Counted from the first letter of the stretch, positions 35,701 to 51,262 are shown. The stretch: DNA of 64,000 nucleotides from Muricea muricata (GCA_963855995.1 OY979722.1:620001-684000); one strand, 5' to 3'. A program made the numbers and translations. The notes: generated by a model not told the origin, from the sequence alone.

Positions 35701-38700
35701 TTAACCAAGCCTATTATTACACGAATTATTATGTATTTAGTGTTTGAAAATGTTATTATAAGGTTGAAATTATTGTCGTTTTCAGAGATTTTATGACTTT
35801 GGTTGAATAGGAACAAATTTTGTGATTATTTAACCAAGCCTATTATTACACGAATTATTGTGTCTTTAGTGTTTGAAAATGTTATTATAAGGATTGAAAT
35901 TATTGTTTCAGAGATTTTATGACTTTGGTTGAATAGGAACAATTTTTGTGATTACTTAACTAAGCCTATTATTACACGAATTATTGTGTCTTTAGGGTTG
36001 GAAAATGTTATTATAAGGATTGAAATTATTGTTTTCAGAGATTTTATTACTTTGGTTAAATAGGAACAAATTTTGTCATTGTTTAACCAAGCCTATTATT
36101 ACACGAATTATTATGTATTTAGTGTTTGAAAATGTTATTATAAGGATTGAAGTTACTGTTTTCAGAGATTTTATAACTTTGGTTAAATATGTACAAATTT
36201 TGTCATTTTTTAACCAAGCCTATTATTACACGAATTATTGTGTCTTTAATGTTTAAAAATGTTATTATAAGGATTGAAGTTACTGTTTTTAGAGATTTTA
36301 TAACTTTGGTTAAATATGTACAAATTTTGTGATTATTTAACCAACCTATTATTACACGAATTATTGTGTCTTTAGTGTTTAAAAGTGTTATTATAAGGAT
36401 TGCTGTATTGTTTTCAGAGATTTTATTATTTCAGAGATTTTATTATGTTTGGTTAAATAGGAACAAATTTTGTCATTATTTAACCAAGCCTATTATTACA
36501 CGAATTATTATGTATTTAGTGTTTGGAAATGTTATTATAAGGATTGAAATTATTGTTTTCAGAGATTTTATGACTTTGGTTGAATAGGAACAATTTTTGT
36601 GATTATTCAACCAAGCCTATTATTGCACGAATTATTGTGTCTTTAGTGTTGTAAAATGTTATTATAACGGCTGCTGTATTGTTTTCAGAGATTTTATTAG
36701 TTTGGTTAAATAGGAACAAATTTTGTCATTGTTTAACCAAGCCTATTATTACACGAATTATTGTGTCTTTAGTGTTGGAAAATGTTATTATAAGGATTGA
36801 AATTATTGTTCCCAGAGATTTTATGACTTTGGTTAAATATGTACAAATTTTGTCATTGTTTAACCAAGCCTATATTATTACACGAATTATTATGTATTTA
36901 GTGTTTGAAAATGTTATTATGAGGATTGAAATTATTGTTTTCAGAGATTTTATGACTTTGGTTAAATATGTACAAATTTTGTCATTGTTTAACCAAGCCC
37001 ATTATTACACGAATTATTGATCATGTTTAACCAAAGTCATAAAATCTCTGAAAACAATACAGCAGTCCTTATAATAACATTTTTAAACGCTAAAGACACA
37101 ATAATTCATGTAATAATAGGCTTGGTTAAATATTGACAAAATTTGATCATGTTTAACCAAACTCATAAAATCTCTGAAAACAATACAGCACTAACAGCAA
37201 CCCTTACAACAACATTTTCCAACACTAAAGACACAATAATTCGCGTAATAATAGGCTTCGTTAAACAATGACAAAATTTGTACATATTTAACCAAAGTTA
37301 TAAAATCTCTGAAAACAGTAACTTCAATCCTTATAATAGCATTTTCCAACACTAAAGACACAATAATTCGTGTAATAATAAGCTTGGGTAAACAATGACA
37401 AAATTTGTACATATTTAACCAAAGTCATAAAATCTCTGAAAACAATAATTTCAATCCTCATAATAACATTTTCAAACACTAAATACATAATAATTCGTGT
37501 AATAATATAGGCTTGGTTAAACAATGACAAAATTTGTGCATATTTAACCAAAGTTATAAAATCTCTGAAAACAGTAACTTCAATCCTTATAATAACATTT
37601 TTAAACATTAAAGACACAATAATTCGTGTAATAATGGGCTTGGTTAAACAATGACAAAATTTGTACCTATTTAACCAAAGTCATAAAATCTCTGAAAACA
37701 ATAATTTCAATCCTTATAATAACATTTTCAAACACTAAAGGTACAACAATTCGTGTAATAATAGGCTTGGTTAAATATTGACAAAATTTGATCATGTTTA
37801 ACCAAACTCATAAAATCTCTGAAAGCAATACAGCAGTCCTTATAATAACATTTTTAAACACTAAAGACGCAATAATTCGTGCAATAATAGGCTTGGTTAA
37901 ATAATGACAAAATTTGATCATGTTTAACCAAACTCATAAAATCTCTGAAAACAATACAGCAGCCGTTATAATAACATTTTCCAACGGTAAAGACACAATA
38001 ATTCGTGTAATAATAGGCTTAGTTAAGTAATCACAAAAATTGTTCCTATTCAACCAAAGTCATAAAATCTCTGAAACAATAATTTCAATCCTTATAATAA
38101 CATTTTCAAACACTAAAGACACAATAATTCGTGTAATAATAGGCTTGGTTAAATAATCACAAAATTTGTTCCTATTCAACCAAAGTCATAAAATCTCTGA
38201 AAACGACAATAATTTCAACCTTATAATAACATTTTCAAACACTAAATACATAATAATTCGTGTAATAATAGGCTTGGTTAAACAATGACAAAATTTGTTC
38301 CTATTTAACCAAAGTCATAAAATCTCTGAAAACAATAATTTCAATCCTTATAATAACATTTTCCAACACTAAAGACACATGCATGGCCACAATGACCATT
38401 TGAACTTTGAAGTAAAGATAAGAAATCAAGTGGCATGCATGCAAAAACCGAGTTAACATATAACCAAGGTCAGATTTTGGAGAAATTGTAAGGGAATGTG
38501 GGGGGTTTTTTGGGGAGGTGTGCACCTCTCCTATTCCCAGGGAAGGCGCGCACCTCTCCCAAAATTCGTTCTTGTATACAACTACATTTATGTAACCATG
38601 CATTTTGGAGAGGGAGAATATTATCTTAAGCGCTTAAGAGTGAGTACTAGGCTAGTAGCGAGACGAAGGTATGTTGAAAATTGAATAATATATGTATGAG

Positions 38701-41240
38701 GTTAGCAAAAGTATATGGTACGTGCACTCTTTTTCGTAATAAGATGATTATATTGTATTTTGATTTATAAATAAATCTGAACACAAGATAAGAAGAAATT
38801 ATTTATTAAATTCTATTATTTACAAAAACCGTATTCGTTTGACTAATTACGGTATATTTAGTAGAAGATAAATGAACATTTAATTAGACCTGATTTTGAC
38901 TAGCAAGATGAACATAAGCACACGGTTAAAAAACAAAGAAATCAACAGTACCGAAATGTGCGTCGGAACAAAAACAAATTTTAAAGAAAATTCTTTCAGC
39001 ATTTTTTCGCAAAATTCACTGGAAACGTTATCCCTTTTTATTTTACTGATGCTCATGCTGCCAACAAAAACCACGTCATATGCGCAGTATACTGGCGAGT
39101 ACACAAGCCAAAGTTTATGACGAATTAGAAAGAGAAATGTCAATTAATTGACGATTTTATGAACACTTTCATGGTTCGTGGATATGACGTCGTATATTAG
39201 CATAGAACATGAGAGACTGGCACATATCCAGTTGCACATCTGTTTATCCTTAATCTATGGCTTTACAGCACATCCATTGTGTGTCTTTTTAAAGTTCCTT
39301 TCTTTTCCTAAAACAGCTTCCAGACGTTTTGTTGGAATTTATGTTGTGCATTTTCGTGGATGACTGAATTGTCCAAATATGACTGTGCAGGCCAGATCCT
39401 TTGGTGAATGCATACTTTACAGGACTGAAATGTTGGTCCAGCCAAACAATATTTACCATGCAGGCAATTGTGTGAATTTGTTTCTCAGCCTCAGAGACTA
39501 AAAATAATTATCAAATATTAATTACTGATGATTGGGGGGGGGGGGTGCATGCTCATATATTTCCATTCTGCACAATCTCTGCACAGACTAAATCTCATGA
39601 AGTTTTTCAAATGTTTTTTATGCCCCAGGTTTAGCTGCTAGAATGATGGCATTGTCACAGCCAAGGAGACAAAAACATATAGGTCCCAACATGAGTGAGA
39701 CTTATTGTTGGCTATTCTCTACTAATACTGAAGTTCCAAAGTATATAGTGACCAAACATTACTAAAGATTTCTGATTAAATAAACATTAAATTTCTGTGG
39801 ATGGCTAGATACTGTTAACTTAACCTTAATAAGACAGTTACTGAATGTTGCAAAAAGATGGCATGGGCAGAAGGATAGTATACAGGGAGTGATAAAAAAT
39901 AGTCCACTTAACTAGCTTATTTTCAAACTAGCCACAGTCGGTTGCATTATTTTCACATTTTCAAATGTTTCAAACAACAGTCTTGTACCCACAAGAAATC
40001 AATAATGTTGATTGTTCGAAAATTTTCATGTTTATGAACCTGCAGTCCAGACTGGAAAGATTATGTGCTGAGATTTAAAATATTTAATAGAAAATATATA
40101 GGGACTAAAATATAGGCAATTTAATAGAAGACATTTAATAGAAAATTTATTAGAAGACATCAAAATTGCAGCCCAATACTGTATCTTGGCTGTGCAGTAC
40201 AAACAATCCACTTTGATAGGCAGTCAGATACTGTAGACTGATGACCTAGACTGGAAAGTATGGCTGTTTTTAACAAGATATCGGGTTTCAAAAATTTCAA
40301 ATGTACAGTGTGCAAACATGTGTCAAATGCACTTCAGTGTGCATGTTAGATACCTAGCACTGGCCATATTCACCATATTCAGTATTAAGCCAAGTATGCA
40401 AACCTGAACACAACAAAAATTCTTGAGTGGCTAATTGCCATACTTTCCAGACCATACCGGCTGATTACAAAATAAAGTCAAAAGAGACTTACTTGTGGGT
40501 TTTATATAGGACTATAATTGTAGGTTGAATACAATCTCGAATTTTTACCTGCCTGTTTGCCATCACATGATCACTACATGCAATGAATTACTAAACTTTG
40601 TGACTAGACAGACTATAGTCTATCAATACTTATTATTTAAAGTACAGTGCTTCATAAAGATTTCCAGCACTGATAAAATTGATAATCTCAAATGTGAGAT
40701 CATGACATGTGAAAATTATCGCTTTTCAAACAATCAACTAATAGCTTCTGGATGTTTTATATTAGTAGAAAACACTGTAGTTTATATAATAAACAGAAAA
40801 ATACATGGTGCTAGGAAATGCCCTCGTTCGCTGCACTCGCTCTTAGGATATCATGTTCAACACTCGAAATAAATCTGGTATCTCTGCGACTCCGCGCACC
40901 ATTTTCATATTATTAATATCATCCAATATCCGTACGTATATTAAACTGGTGAAATTCATAAACAAACCACGTAGTCGTACAGTCTGTACTCAGGAAAAAT
41001 ATTACCAATTCTATTTATCTCGCTACTTTCCGTCGATTCATGAATATTCAAGCCCTCATTATTAGAAAGCTCATCCATATCTAATCCATATCATCCAATA
41101 TCATACATATTCATATTTTGACTCTTGTTAGAAAAGGAAGCCATGTTGAAATTACTTACCAGTACCTTTGATCGCGTTTAGCTTAGTAACCATGCCTTGG
41201 TTTCAGTTGTTGGTTTTTGAACAAATTTTGTCTGAAATAA
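32743..41240. mobile_element. 8.5 kb near-perfect palindromic fold-back element
   Basis: The arms run from TTATTTCAGACAAAATTTG at 32743 to its reverse complement ending 41240, with the centre near 37.0 kb. Each arm is about 4.25 kb. Every stretch tested in the left arm recurs inverted in the right arm with only scattered substitutions and small indels (for example mirrored C-run at about 34440 and G-run at about 39535). A TA dinucleotide flanks both ends (32741-32742 and 41241-41242), as expected for a Tc1/mariner-like insertion, but TA alone is weak evidence. The inner 1.3 kb of each arm is a tandem repeat of about 128 bp. No transposase or other gene is recognisable, so it is presumably non-autonomous. 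The right end lies about 21 bp from the NUDT21 start codon. Alternatively it is an inverted duplication not created by transposition. Confidence 0.8.
35600..38370. repeat. About 128-bp tandem satellite at the palindrome centre, inverted about 37.02 kb
   Basis: Roughly ten units per arm, each containing TTATTATAAGGATTGAAATT, TTCAGAGATTTTAT, GGTTAAATAGGAACAAATTT and TATTATTACACGAATTATT. Within a unit GGTTAAA and TTTAACC can pair. Orientation flips at about 37020. Confidence 0.85.
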
Positions 41241-41261
41241 TAATATAATACCTCACCAAAG

Positions 41262-43273
<2,012 letters not shown>

Positions 43274-43847
43274 TGATATGCAAGATAAATATTATGGCTT
43301 AAATGATTCTTAAATAACTTATTCTCAGTCTAAATACACGTCATGTTTTCAATTTATGCTTTGTGATTTTTTTTACTAGAATGCTTTGTACAAAATGATA
43401 TGTATATATTATATTATGATTTATTAATGTCATAAATGTGATGATTATTCTTGATGGGATATATATATATGTACGTACAAACATGCTGCTATTCTTTCCG
43501 AGTACAGCGGCAAATAAGCTGAGAGTTCCAGGAATGCAAGTGTGTCCTATAGTAAAACTTTGAAAAAAAATCCCGAAACATAGCCAAACAATGTACTGGC
43601 CCATAGCAAACATGGTTTTCACAAACACTGTAAAACAATGAACTTGAAAGATCCACAATAGTGGAGTAAAAATTTATTTCATTTAAACAAATAATAAAAA
43701 TTAATGTGATCTATTGTCAAACATGTGCTACACCTCACACGAAGTAAACAATGCTTAAATAAAAGCATGCACCAACATATATCAGATTTTGTTGTTTGGA
43801 AGTTACTCAGACATAAATATTATTGGAGAACTCTTGCTTGTACAGTA
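43274..43847. other. Convergent intergenic region NUDT21/CYC1
   Basis: AT-rich with a TA microsatellite (ATATATATATG near 43460). No supported gene. It should contain the 3' UTRs of both flanking genes. Confidence 0.5.
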
Positions 43848-46313
43848 TTATCTTGATGCTGCCCAATATGCCAGTTTTCTACTCTTCAAAACACTCCATT
43901 TATGCCGCTTGTAATACCATGATGCCAGCACCAGTAAGGAAAATATTGACAATGCCTGAAGAGCAAAAATAACTAGGTATTAGAAAAAAGTACCAATCAA
44001 AAACGAGTAATAAAATGCTTCCTAATGCAGATATGACCAACAAGTGTCAGTAGTAGTGCAGTTGAAAGTGCACAAAAGCACAGAAGGGCTTAAATTATTT
44101 AAAATTTTTAATTCTGATTTGTTTCAGGTAGTAAAAGAACATGTACTTTCTTATTAATAGCAACAATGTTTGACTTGTTACTGTATTATGTGGCAGTTAC
44201 CTTTACACCCATTCTTTTACGACTGTCATGATCAGGTTCTGAAATGGAAAAAACTCGACAACTTGGCATCTCGTATAAAAATTTTTATAGCTTCACTTTC
44301 CAGCAAGAAATATTACATCCTCAACAAACCTGCAGCCCAACGTAAGAAGGTGCTGACATCTTTAGCTAACTGACTCATTGTTGCCGGGGTTCCTGTACAG
44401 GAAAAAAATTTTCTGGTTACTTGAGATACATTAATGTACAATTCAAAAGCAAGTGCTGTATGTTTTACTAACCGTCTTCATATTCAATAATATTAGTGTA
44501 CAAAGCGGGTGCCATTGCTATGGATTGCCCAGGGAAGTAAGCATTATAGTAAAGTCCATCTCTAATCTCGATCCCAGCTGGTGCATCAAAGTATCCAGTG
44601 AGAATTGAAAATATATAGTCCTGAAACAAATAGGGTGCTTTGAATTTTATATCAAGCAGTTACAGACAGCTCATTCAGTATTGTACTCACCTCACCACCA
44701 CGTCTGGCATTTGCAATAAAACTTAAATCTGGAGGGTGAGCACCTAAAGGAGAAAGAAAAGATTGAATACAACTATGTTTTAACACAATATATAGACTAG
44801 AATATCCATGCCTACCTGCATTGGCTGCCCGAGCAGCTTCTTCATTGGGATATGGATGCGGGAGGTAGTCAGAAAGCTAAATAAACATTCATTAAAAGTT
44901 ATGAACTGATTACAACTAAACCCTGCTGAGAATAGCTAAAACCCCTGAATACTAATTACCTTCCCTGGTCTTTCAAACATGTTTCCTTCATCATCCGGTC
45001 CATCAACAACTTGAATCTAAAAATGAGACAACTTGTTTAGTTGAAGAAGCCTCACAAGATGCAAGAAGCACATTAATACTGTTGATAAAACTACCTCTTC
45101 AGCAAGAGCTCTAGCTTCTTCTTCGGTGTGTGTTACTCCAATTAAATTTCTATATGCAATATACTTCATGCTATGGCATGCAGCACAAACTTGCTGATAG
45201 ACTTGGAAGCCCCGACGCATGCTACATGAAAAAGAAAAGTTGAAATAATTCTGTTTAATAATGACTGTCAACACCACAACTTTCTTAAACGATTTCACTT
45301 ACCTTGCGTGATCTAAACTTTGTGTCATACCCAGATGGGACCAGGGGAAGTGGGGTGGGTGTAGTCCTAACTCTTCAGCATAAACTGTTGCACCAAGCAA
45401 AGCACAGCCACTACCACCAGCAGCCAGTAATCCAAGAGCAACCCATGACTGAAATTTTGAGAAATGTATCAATTTTTATGATGCTACTTTTTAAATTTAG
45501 GTAGAGGAGAATGTCAAATGGATACGGCCTTCCTGACCAATGTGAGTTCAATATTTCTCAGAAAATTTCAGGACAGCAGCAACTTAATATACAACACTAT
45601 ATAGATAAAACTCTACTAATGAAACATCGCCAGATTGGAGAGTTTGAACTGCCACACATTTTTTCTGCCTTCTGCATATTTTCTATCACTTTTTAAAACT
45701 CCAGCACACAGCCGTCAACCTTTCCGGTCGGGGAATATCATTTTTCAAGTGACAATATTACCTTTGTTGATTTCTTTGTACTACTTGCAGATGAGCTCAT
45801 ACACTTTCCCTAGAAAACAGTTCGCTTTACGTAAAACCAGATCATTCTCAACATATCTACATATTACTTCCGGTCTTACATAACATTGACATGATTATGC
45901 AATCAGTAAACAAGCGAGACATAAATATGTAAAACCACCAGTGTTTCTGGTCTAAATGTGGGTCAGACTAATTTTGTAGACCTAATATTGAATACGTCTT
46001 AAGAAAACCCATAAGACTGCATTATACATTGTATTAATCTTATAAAATTTTGATGAATAAATGGCTCACTTTCTTACAAAGTAACAGAATGTATTAAGTA
46101 CATCAATATACCTGTACAACTGGATTACATTTTATGCACGTGTTTTTGTGCAGATATTTACCCAAAGTTCCTTACAAAGGCATTCATGTTATACTCTAAG
46201 TTATTAATTTTCATTTCATAAAAACTAAACGTTAATTTATTTACCTTTACAGCATTAACAAGAGGTTTTAATCGGGCATTTCTGGTGAGAACCTGAAAAT
46301 TCCGGCACGCCAT
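43848..46313 (-). CDS. CYC1: CYC1, cytochrome c1 of respiratory complex III
   Basis: Ten exons (46245-46313, 45303-45448, 45095-45221, 44960-45016, 44816-44876, 44691-44743, 44473-44620, 44330-44392, 44201-44238, 43848-43955) join in frame to 289 residues (human 325; the difference is the presequence). Cytochrome c1 passes electrons from the Rieske protein to cytochrome c. The haem-attachment motif is CAACHS in [19 protein letters not shown], the axial methionine lies in MAPALYTNI, and the family blocks [32 protein letters not shown] and [20 protein letters not shown] are intact. The C-terminal anchor precedes [18 protein letters not shown]. The N-terminus [19 protein letters not shown] is basic and resembles a mitochondrial presequence. 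The start sits in CAAGATGGCGTG, a YY1-like context. Confidence 0.95.
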
Positions 46314-48288
46314 CTTGGCTTCTCTCAAGATCTCCCATGAAGCTTTGCGGGAAATTTGTCTGGTGGAAAAAAATAGGTACGCCGGAAGTACGTAAATACA
46401 AGTAAAATTGAAGCCGGAAACACGTCATCGGCAGCCATGTTGAATGGCCCCACTGAAGGATTGAATCAACGTAGTTTCTTTTAGGAAACTGATTTTTAGG
46501 AAGCTTTTGCCTTAAAACGTGAAACTTTTGTTTCAAAACGACAGCAAAACATCTGGTAGTAGAAATCTGTCGCATTCAATGCCCAAGTAAGGCCATCCAA
46601 CATGGCCGCAGGTCTAAAAATATGACGTACTTATGGCTTCAAAACCCAACAATAGATGCGCTACCCAGCTTTAATACATATCAATGCGGAAGGTAATCCC
46701 TTCACGTGATCAATCACCGAAGATTCCACAACTGTAATATATTTTCACTCTATGCGTTTTTGTCTCAGGAAGTGCAAAGAAAAACTACAATCTTTGCTGA
46801 ATTACGACTTTTGCCCAGAAATAAAATAAATTAGTTTGAACATATAAACAAATGTTACACTGTCAGGAAATTAGAAGCGAAATAAGATTATTTATTGATA
46901 AACAATCCAGGATAAATGCAAGGTCGACTTAAAAATTGGGAATAATATAAATATTTCTTGAACTTCTTTCGTGTTCAAACGACAACTTAAAAAATTTAAT
47001 GTGGCTTGGACATATGAAAGAACTTTATTTAAAATTTGCATCTACTTTCAGTTTAATTAAAACTAAACGACGAGCCATGATCAATATCTAAACGCAACTG
47101 ATTTCTTCCTCATCTTTACCCACAACAAACTTAATAAAATTTTATCATTCGTTAAACAAATTTAGAAAGGAGAACTATTTCGATGAATTATTAATTTGAG
47201 TCTAAAGATCGAAAACGTGGATGAAACTGCACACACAGAGTTCGTTTATAAATCTTTATTTCATGGCCCGTGTGTTTTATCTTGTAATACTCATGTTTCC
47301 TCGGGATAAAACATCTGTTACGAATTAGGGTAGACGCTTTTTCAATAAAATCCACTGTGTTCGACTTCGAATAAATGTTAAATTATTTTCATAACCCTTT
47401 TTTCAAAAATTTATGTGTACATATTATGTATGCACTATAAGAAAAAAACCCAACTTTATTTACTTTTGTCGGCAGAAGTATCATTTTTACTACACAACAG
47501 AAAATGGATTAAGTCGAGTTCAGACTAATTGCAATTCATATTATAGCATGCACTAATACAGTGGCAATAATTAAGCTAAGCCTTGATGCTGTCGTGCAAT
47601 GCAGAGGCAAGTCAAGAATGAGTTGAAGGAGTTTCAGACAAAGTGCTACTGTGATAAACGCCCACGAGTGAAATATAATGAAAAATCAGCCCGCTTAAAC
47701 CAAGCGTGCGTTTTGAATTACAATTTGCGGATGAAATTATAAAAGTTGGTTTGTAGGAACCAAACAGAAGCGGCTTAGAAATCGATACTATTGAATTATT
47801 AAACAGATAACATATTTAAGCGGTTCTTCAGCTGCGTCGAGACACTTGTGGGTTGATGGCAAAAACTCATTATAAAACTCAGACAAATAAAACCAATCAA
47901 TTACGGCAAACTGTTTTGGTATGTATTGAAAGCTAACAATTTCGTTTTTTGATTGGAATTCGAGCAGAAAGTAATTGAAATATATTAGCCTGGTTTGGCT
48001 AGAGCTTTCTCTTCGGCGCATTTCTGGAAATCAGGAAACATTTTGTTGAGATAAGACAAGAAATGGACATAGGCAATGGAGTAGGCTCACATGAAGTTGA
48101 CGTAAAAAAGCCAAGAAAAAACGTTTAGGCTTGTAAAGACATTGTTCCAAACAGATGACAAATTAATTTCTCTTAACACTCTCTGGTAAAACTTAAACTG
48201 TAAGTGGGCGAACGATCGTTTAAAAAGCTGACGTGTTGTTAAAACTTAAGTCAATATATATATGTCGAGTTCCTGACACTTTCTACAG
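46314..48288. other. Divergent intergenic region CYC1 / VIAAT-like
   Basis: Nearly 2 kb of AT-rich sequence. Short open frames on both strands resemble nothing known. The right part probably holds the promoter and first exon of the transporter gene. No repeats or transposon termini were recognised. Confidence 0.45.
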
Positions 48289-49720
48289 GAGGCCTAAGCT
48301 ACCGCAGAGTTCACCGGACCGCGATTTTATCAGCAAGCTTTGCCTTGAGACGCCGGATCTTCATCAAGAAGATCGCATTGACGAAGATTCGTTCAAAAAC
48401 ACAATAATGCGAAGTAAATGGCGCAGAAAACTCTACTTCCTCCTCAACCCGAGAAGCGAGTACGAAGACAGCGATGAAGAGGACTCCGTAGAGAATGTTG
48501 ATGGGGAAGCTGATAAATCTAACAACGTTCAGACGTTCTGGAACATTTTCAATGCGAATCAAGGAGTTGCTGTGCTGACCATGCCATTTGTCGTGAAGTG
48601 CGGAGGTTGGCTTGCACTTCTTAGCATTGCAGGAGTGGCAGTGATATCGAACTATACCAACAAGATTTTAGTAAGTTGCCTGTATGATTACAAGAACGGA
48701 GAACGGTACAGAGCGAGGAATAGTTACATGGATATTGGGGATGCATTCTCGGGCCGTTACGGACGAACGTTGGTCCATTTTGCTCAAATATTTGAACAAA
48801 TGTCCTACTGTACTTTGCTCTTGATTCTGAGCGGTTCAATTTTGGAGAAATCGTTCCCGCACATGGGCCTGCAACGTAGTGACTGGACAGCAATTGCTGC
48901 CCTAATGGTACTGCCTAACATACTGCTCAAATCAATCACGGATGTATCCTGGGTGAGTTTCGTTGCAGTGCTTATTGGTCAGGTCGTGTACACAATTCTC
49001 ATTGGCTTCTGTGTTTGGCATCTGCCCAGGTGGGAAACAGACGCAGTACCGGAGTTTGATATATCTCAATACGGGGTGGCTGTTGGGATTATCGTCGTGA
49101 GTTACGCCTCGCAGCCTTACATGCCTGCCATTGAAGACAGCATGAAGGAGCCGGCAAAATTTCCACAAGTCATTAACCTTGCCTATCTTGCTAACACCGG
49201 TGTAAAGTTGGGCTTCGGTATAATTGGTTTTCTCACATTTCAAGACCAAACTAAACAAGTCATAACAAGAAATATACCACACGGATTTTTACATTTGCCA
49301 ATTAATGTTCTAGTTTTCGGTTTGGCGCTTTCCTCGTACACGATCCCAGTGTATACTGTGTTTGACCTACTGCAAGATATCAATGTATCCTGGTTTCCGC
49401 TCGCCACCTTGCTCGATGGCACAGATAGGCTCACACGGATCACGTTGTTTACAGCACGATCATTTGTGATCTCGATAACACTGCTTACAGGCGTGATCAT
49501 CCCACATTTTGGGCTCTATATGGCTTTGGTCGGGAACTTCACAGGCATGTGTCTTGCCTTCATTTTCCCCGCTTTCTTTCATATGAAAATATGCTACGAT
49601 AGGTTAGAATGGCATCACTTTGCCGTAGACACACTCGTGGCAGTGTTTGGAATTTTTGGGGCAGCTATTGGATGTCATTTCTCCATCTTAGCTTTACTAG
49701 AGGCTTATAAAGATGCCTAA
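48289..49720 (+). CDS. VIAAT/SLC32-like vesicular amino-acid transporter
   Basis: One large uninterrupted exon encodes a SLC32/SLC36-superfamily transporter of about ten membrane segments. The conserved start of helix 1 is TFWNIFNANQGVAVLTMPFV, similar to VIAAT AGWNVTNAIQGM. SNYTNKILVSCLYD, NSYMDIGDAF, GIIVVSYASQPYMPAIEDSM, DQTKQVITRNIP and VIIPHFGLYMALVG also align with vesicular GABA/glycine transporters. Family members load inhibitory amino acids into vesicles by proton exchange; substrate cannot be deduced. The cytosolic N-terminus is acidic (SEYEDSDEEDSVENVDGEAD). The first in-frame ATG is 48407, giving 437 residues. Coding potential extends upstream to a good acceptor, TTTCTACAG, ending 48288, so an upstream coding exon is likely but was not found. 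It could be a lineage-specific paralogue rather than the true VIAAT orthologue. Confidence 0.82.
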
Positions 49721-51262
49721 CGACCCAAGGGGATGCTCATGGACAGGGCAGCTAATGTCCTTGGAAGATACCTTGGATCCTAGTCTTCATGTTGATCCAA
49801 TTAGTTGGAACTTCTACAGCAAACAAAATGTAGTTAGATGAATTAAAATCGTAATCACTAGGAGGTACACTTGAAAATAAGTTATAGCATATGTTATTAT
49901 ATCGTTCTATTGCAATCTTAAAAAGCAGTGAAAAATAAACATTGCTTAATTTTGAAATGAAGACACTGGACTTAAAAGTTTTCACAAAGCGATTGATAAT
50001 TGATGCAGATATTTCACAAATCAAGTCTTTTTGTGAGGAAACCCTACGTTGAAGTATATCTTGTAGTGATTACCAAGCGTAAATATTTGAGCATATAAGC
50101 GCTGACATAAACAAATATTTTATTGCGCATAAAAACTAATCAGTTTTACTCGTTTGCCCTTTCACTCATTTTTTCACAATTGAGTACAGGGCAAACTCCC
50201 AAATCTGGTCTCCTAAAATTTTGTCTAATGTGGACTAAACGTAGATGAGAATTATAAGATACACAAGATCAAAATTTTATTGAACGTGAAACGTGTTACG
50301 TTATATGTATTACATATTAAATAAATTACGTGCGAAGTGCTTTATCATTTCAGTTCCTCAACTACTACTTACAAGCAATCTAAAACACTTTATGCCTGTA
50401 CAACGAAGGTAATTTTATTTCCTTCCAAGTAAATTTCGTTTTGTTCTGCTACGAAGGGGCAAAATACTCTTCAAAGCATTTAATGTTTTGAGTGTATGCA
50501 AACCAACTAATATCCCTCATGCAATTTTGTGTCTACGTAAATATAACTTAAATTACATATAAAATTACATTTCCTATAAACAGACCGAACAAGCACACAC
50601 GTACATCCTACTATGTCGTGCAAACAAATGAACTAAACATTACTACAATACGTTCTCTAATTAACAGACCAGCTGCTGAGTAATCTGAGAATTCTTCCTT
50701 CACACAAAAAATGTTCTTTAGTGTAGCATCATCATAGCTTGTTGTCCATGCTGTCCTTTAGACTGCCTTCTCATCTACAAAATAATTTATTAATTTATTG
50801 TGTTCCTCAGTCTTAGATGAGCGGATTTACCCATCAGGCTGTTGCCCAATTGATAGGGGGTTCGAGGTACCTACTTTTTAACGTCCTTATCCGAGAAGAT
50901 ACGAAAGTCTTACCATTTACTAATATCAATGTAATGGCAGCCCTTTCTCGTTAATTCACCGTAGCAAAAAAAGATGGCGACATGTCGATTTTACCAGAAT
51001 GCATTGCGGGTATCAAGTAAGAATACCTGGAAAAGATGACAAGAAGCAAAGCTAACGGATTGAAATTTTTGCCACAGGTGTGAAAATAACCTATTGTTTT
51101 CTGTCTGTTCTTCAAAAGAGGTTAATTTACCTTTTTCGACATCCGCCATCCTTTTTGCTACGGTGAATTATCTTAAGACCTGGAGTAGAGGCGAGAGCAC
51201 GGTTCAAACCCTGGTCTCTCTTAGCTTTGACGATGAGTGCAATTAGGATACTAATTAATTAG
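49721..51262. other. Convergent intergenic region transporter / REJ receptor
   Basis: AT-rich, no supported gene apart from a MITE at 50954-51168. A possible alternative last exon of the receptor (about 50757-50775) would add DEKAV and stop if the donor at 51277 (TATAG/gtaatg) is used. Confidence 0.45.
50954..51168. mobile_element. MITE with TA flanks
   Basis: The ends are ATTCACCGTAGCAAAAA and its inverse TTTTTGCTACGGTGAAT, with the similarity continuing into GATGGCG. TA is present on both sides (50952-50953, 51169-51170). The size of 215 bp fits a Tc1/mariner-derived MITE. Confidence 0.7.

Noticed and set aside
35379..37617. Repeated 70-113-codon frames near the palindrome centre
   Set aside because: Translations of the 128-bp satellite.
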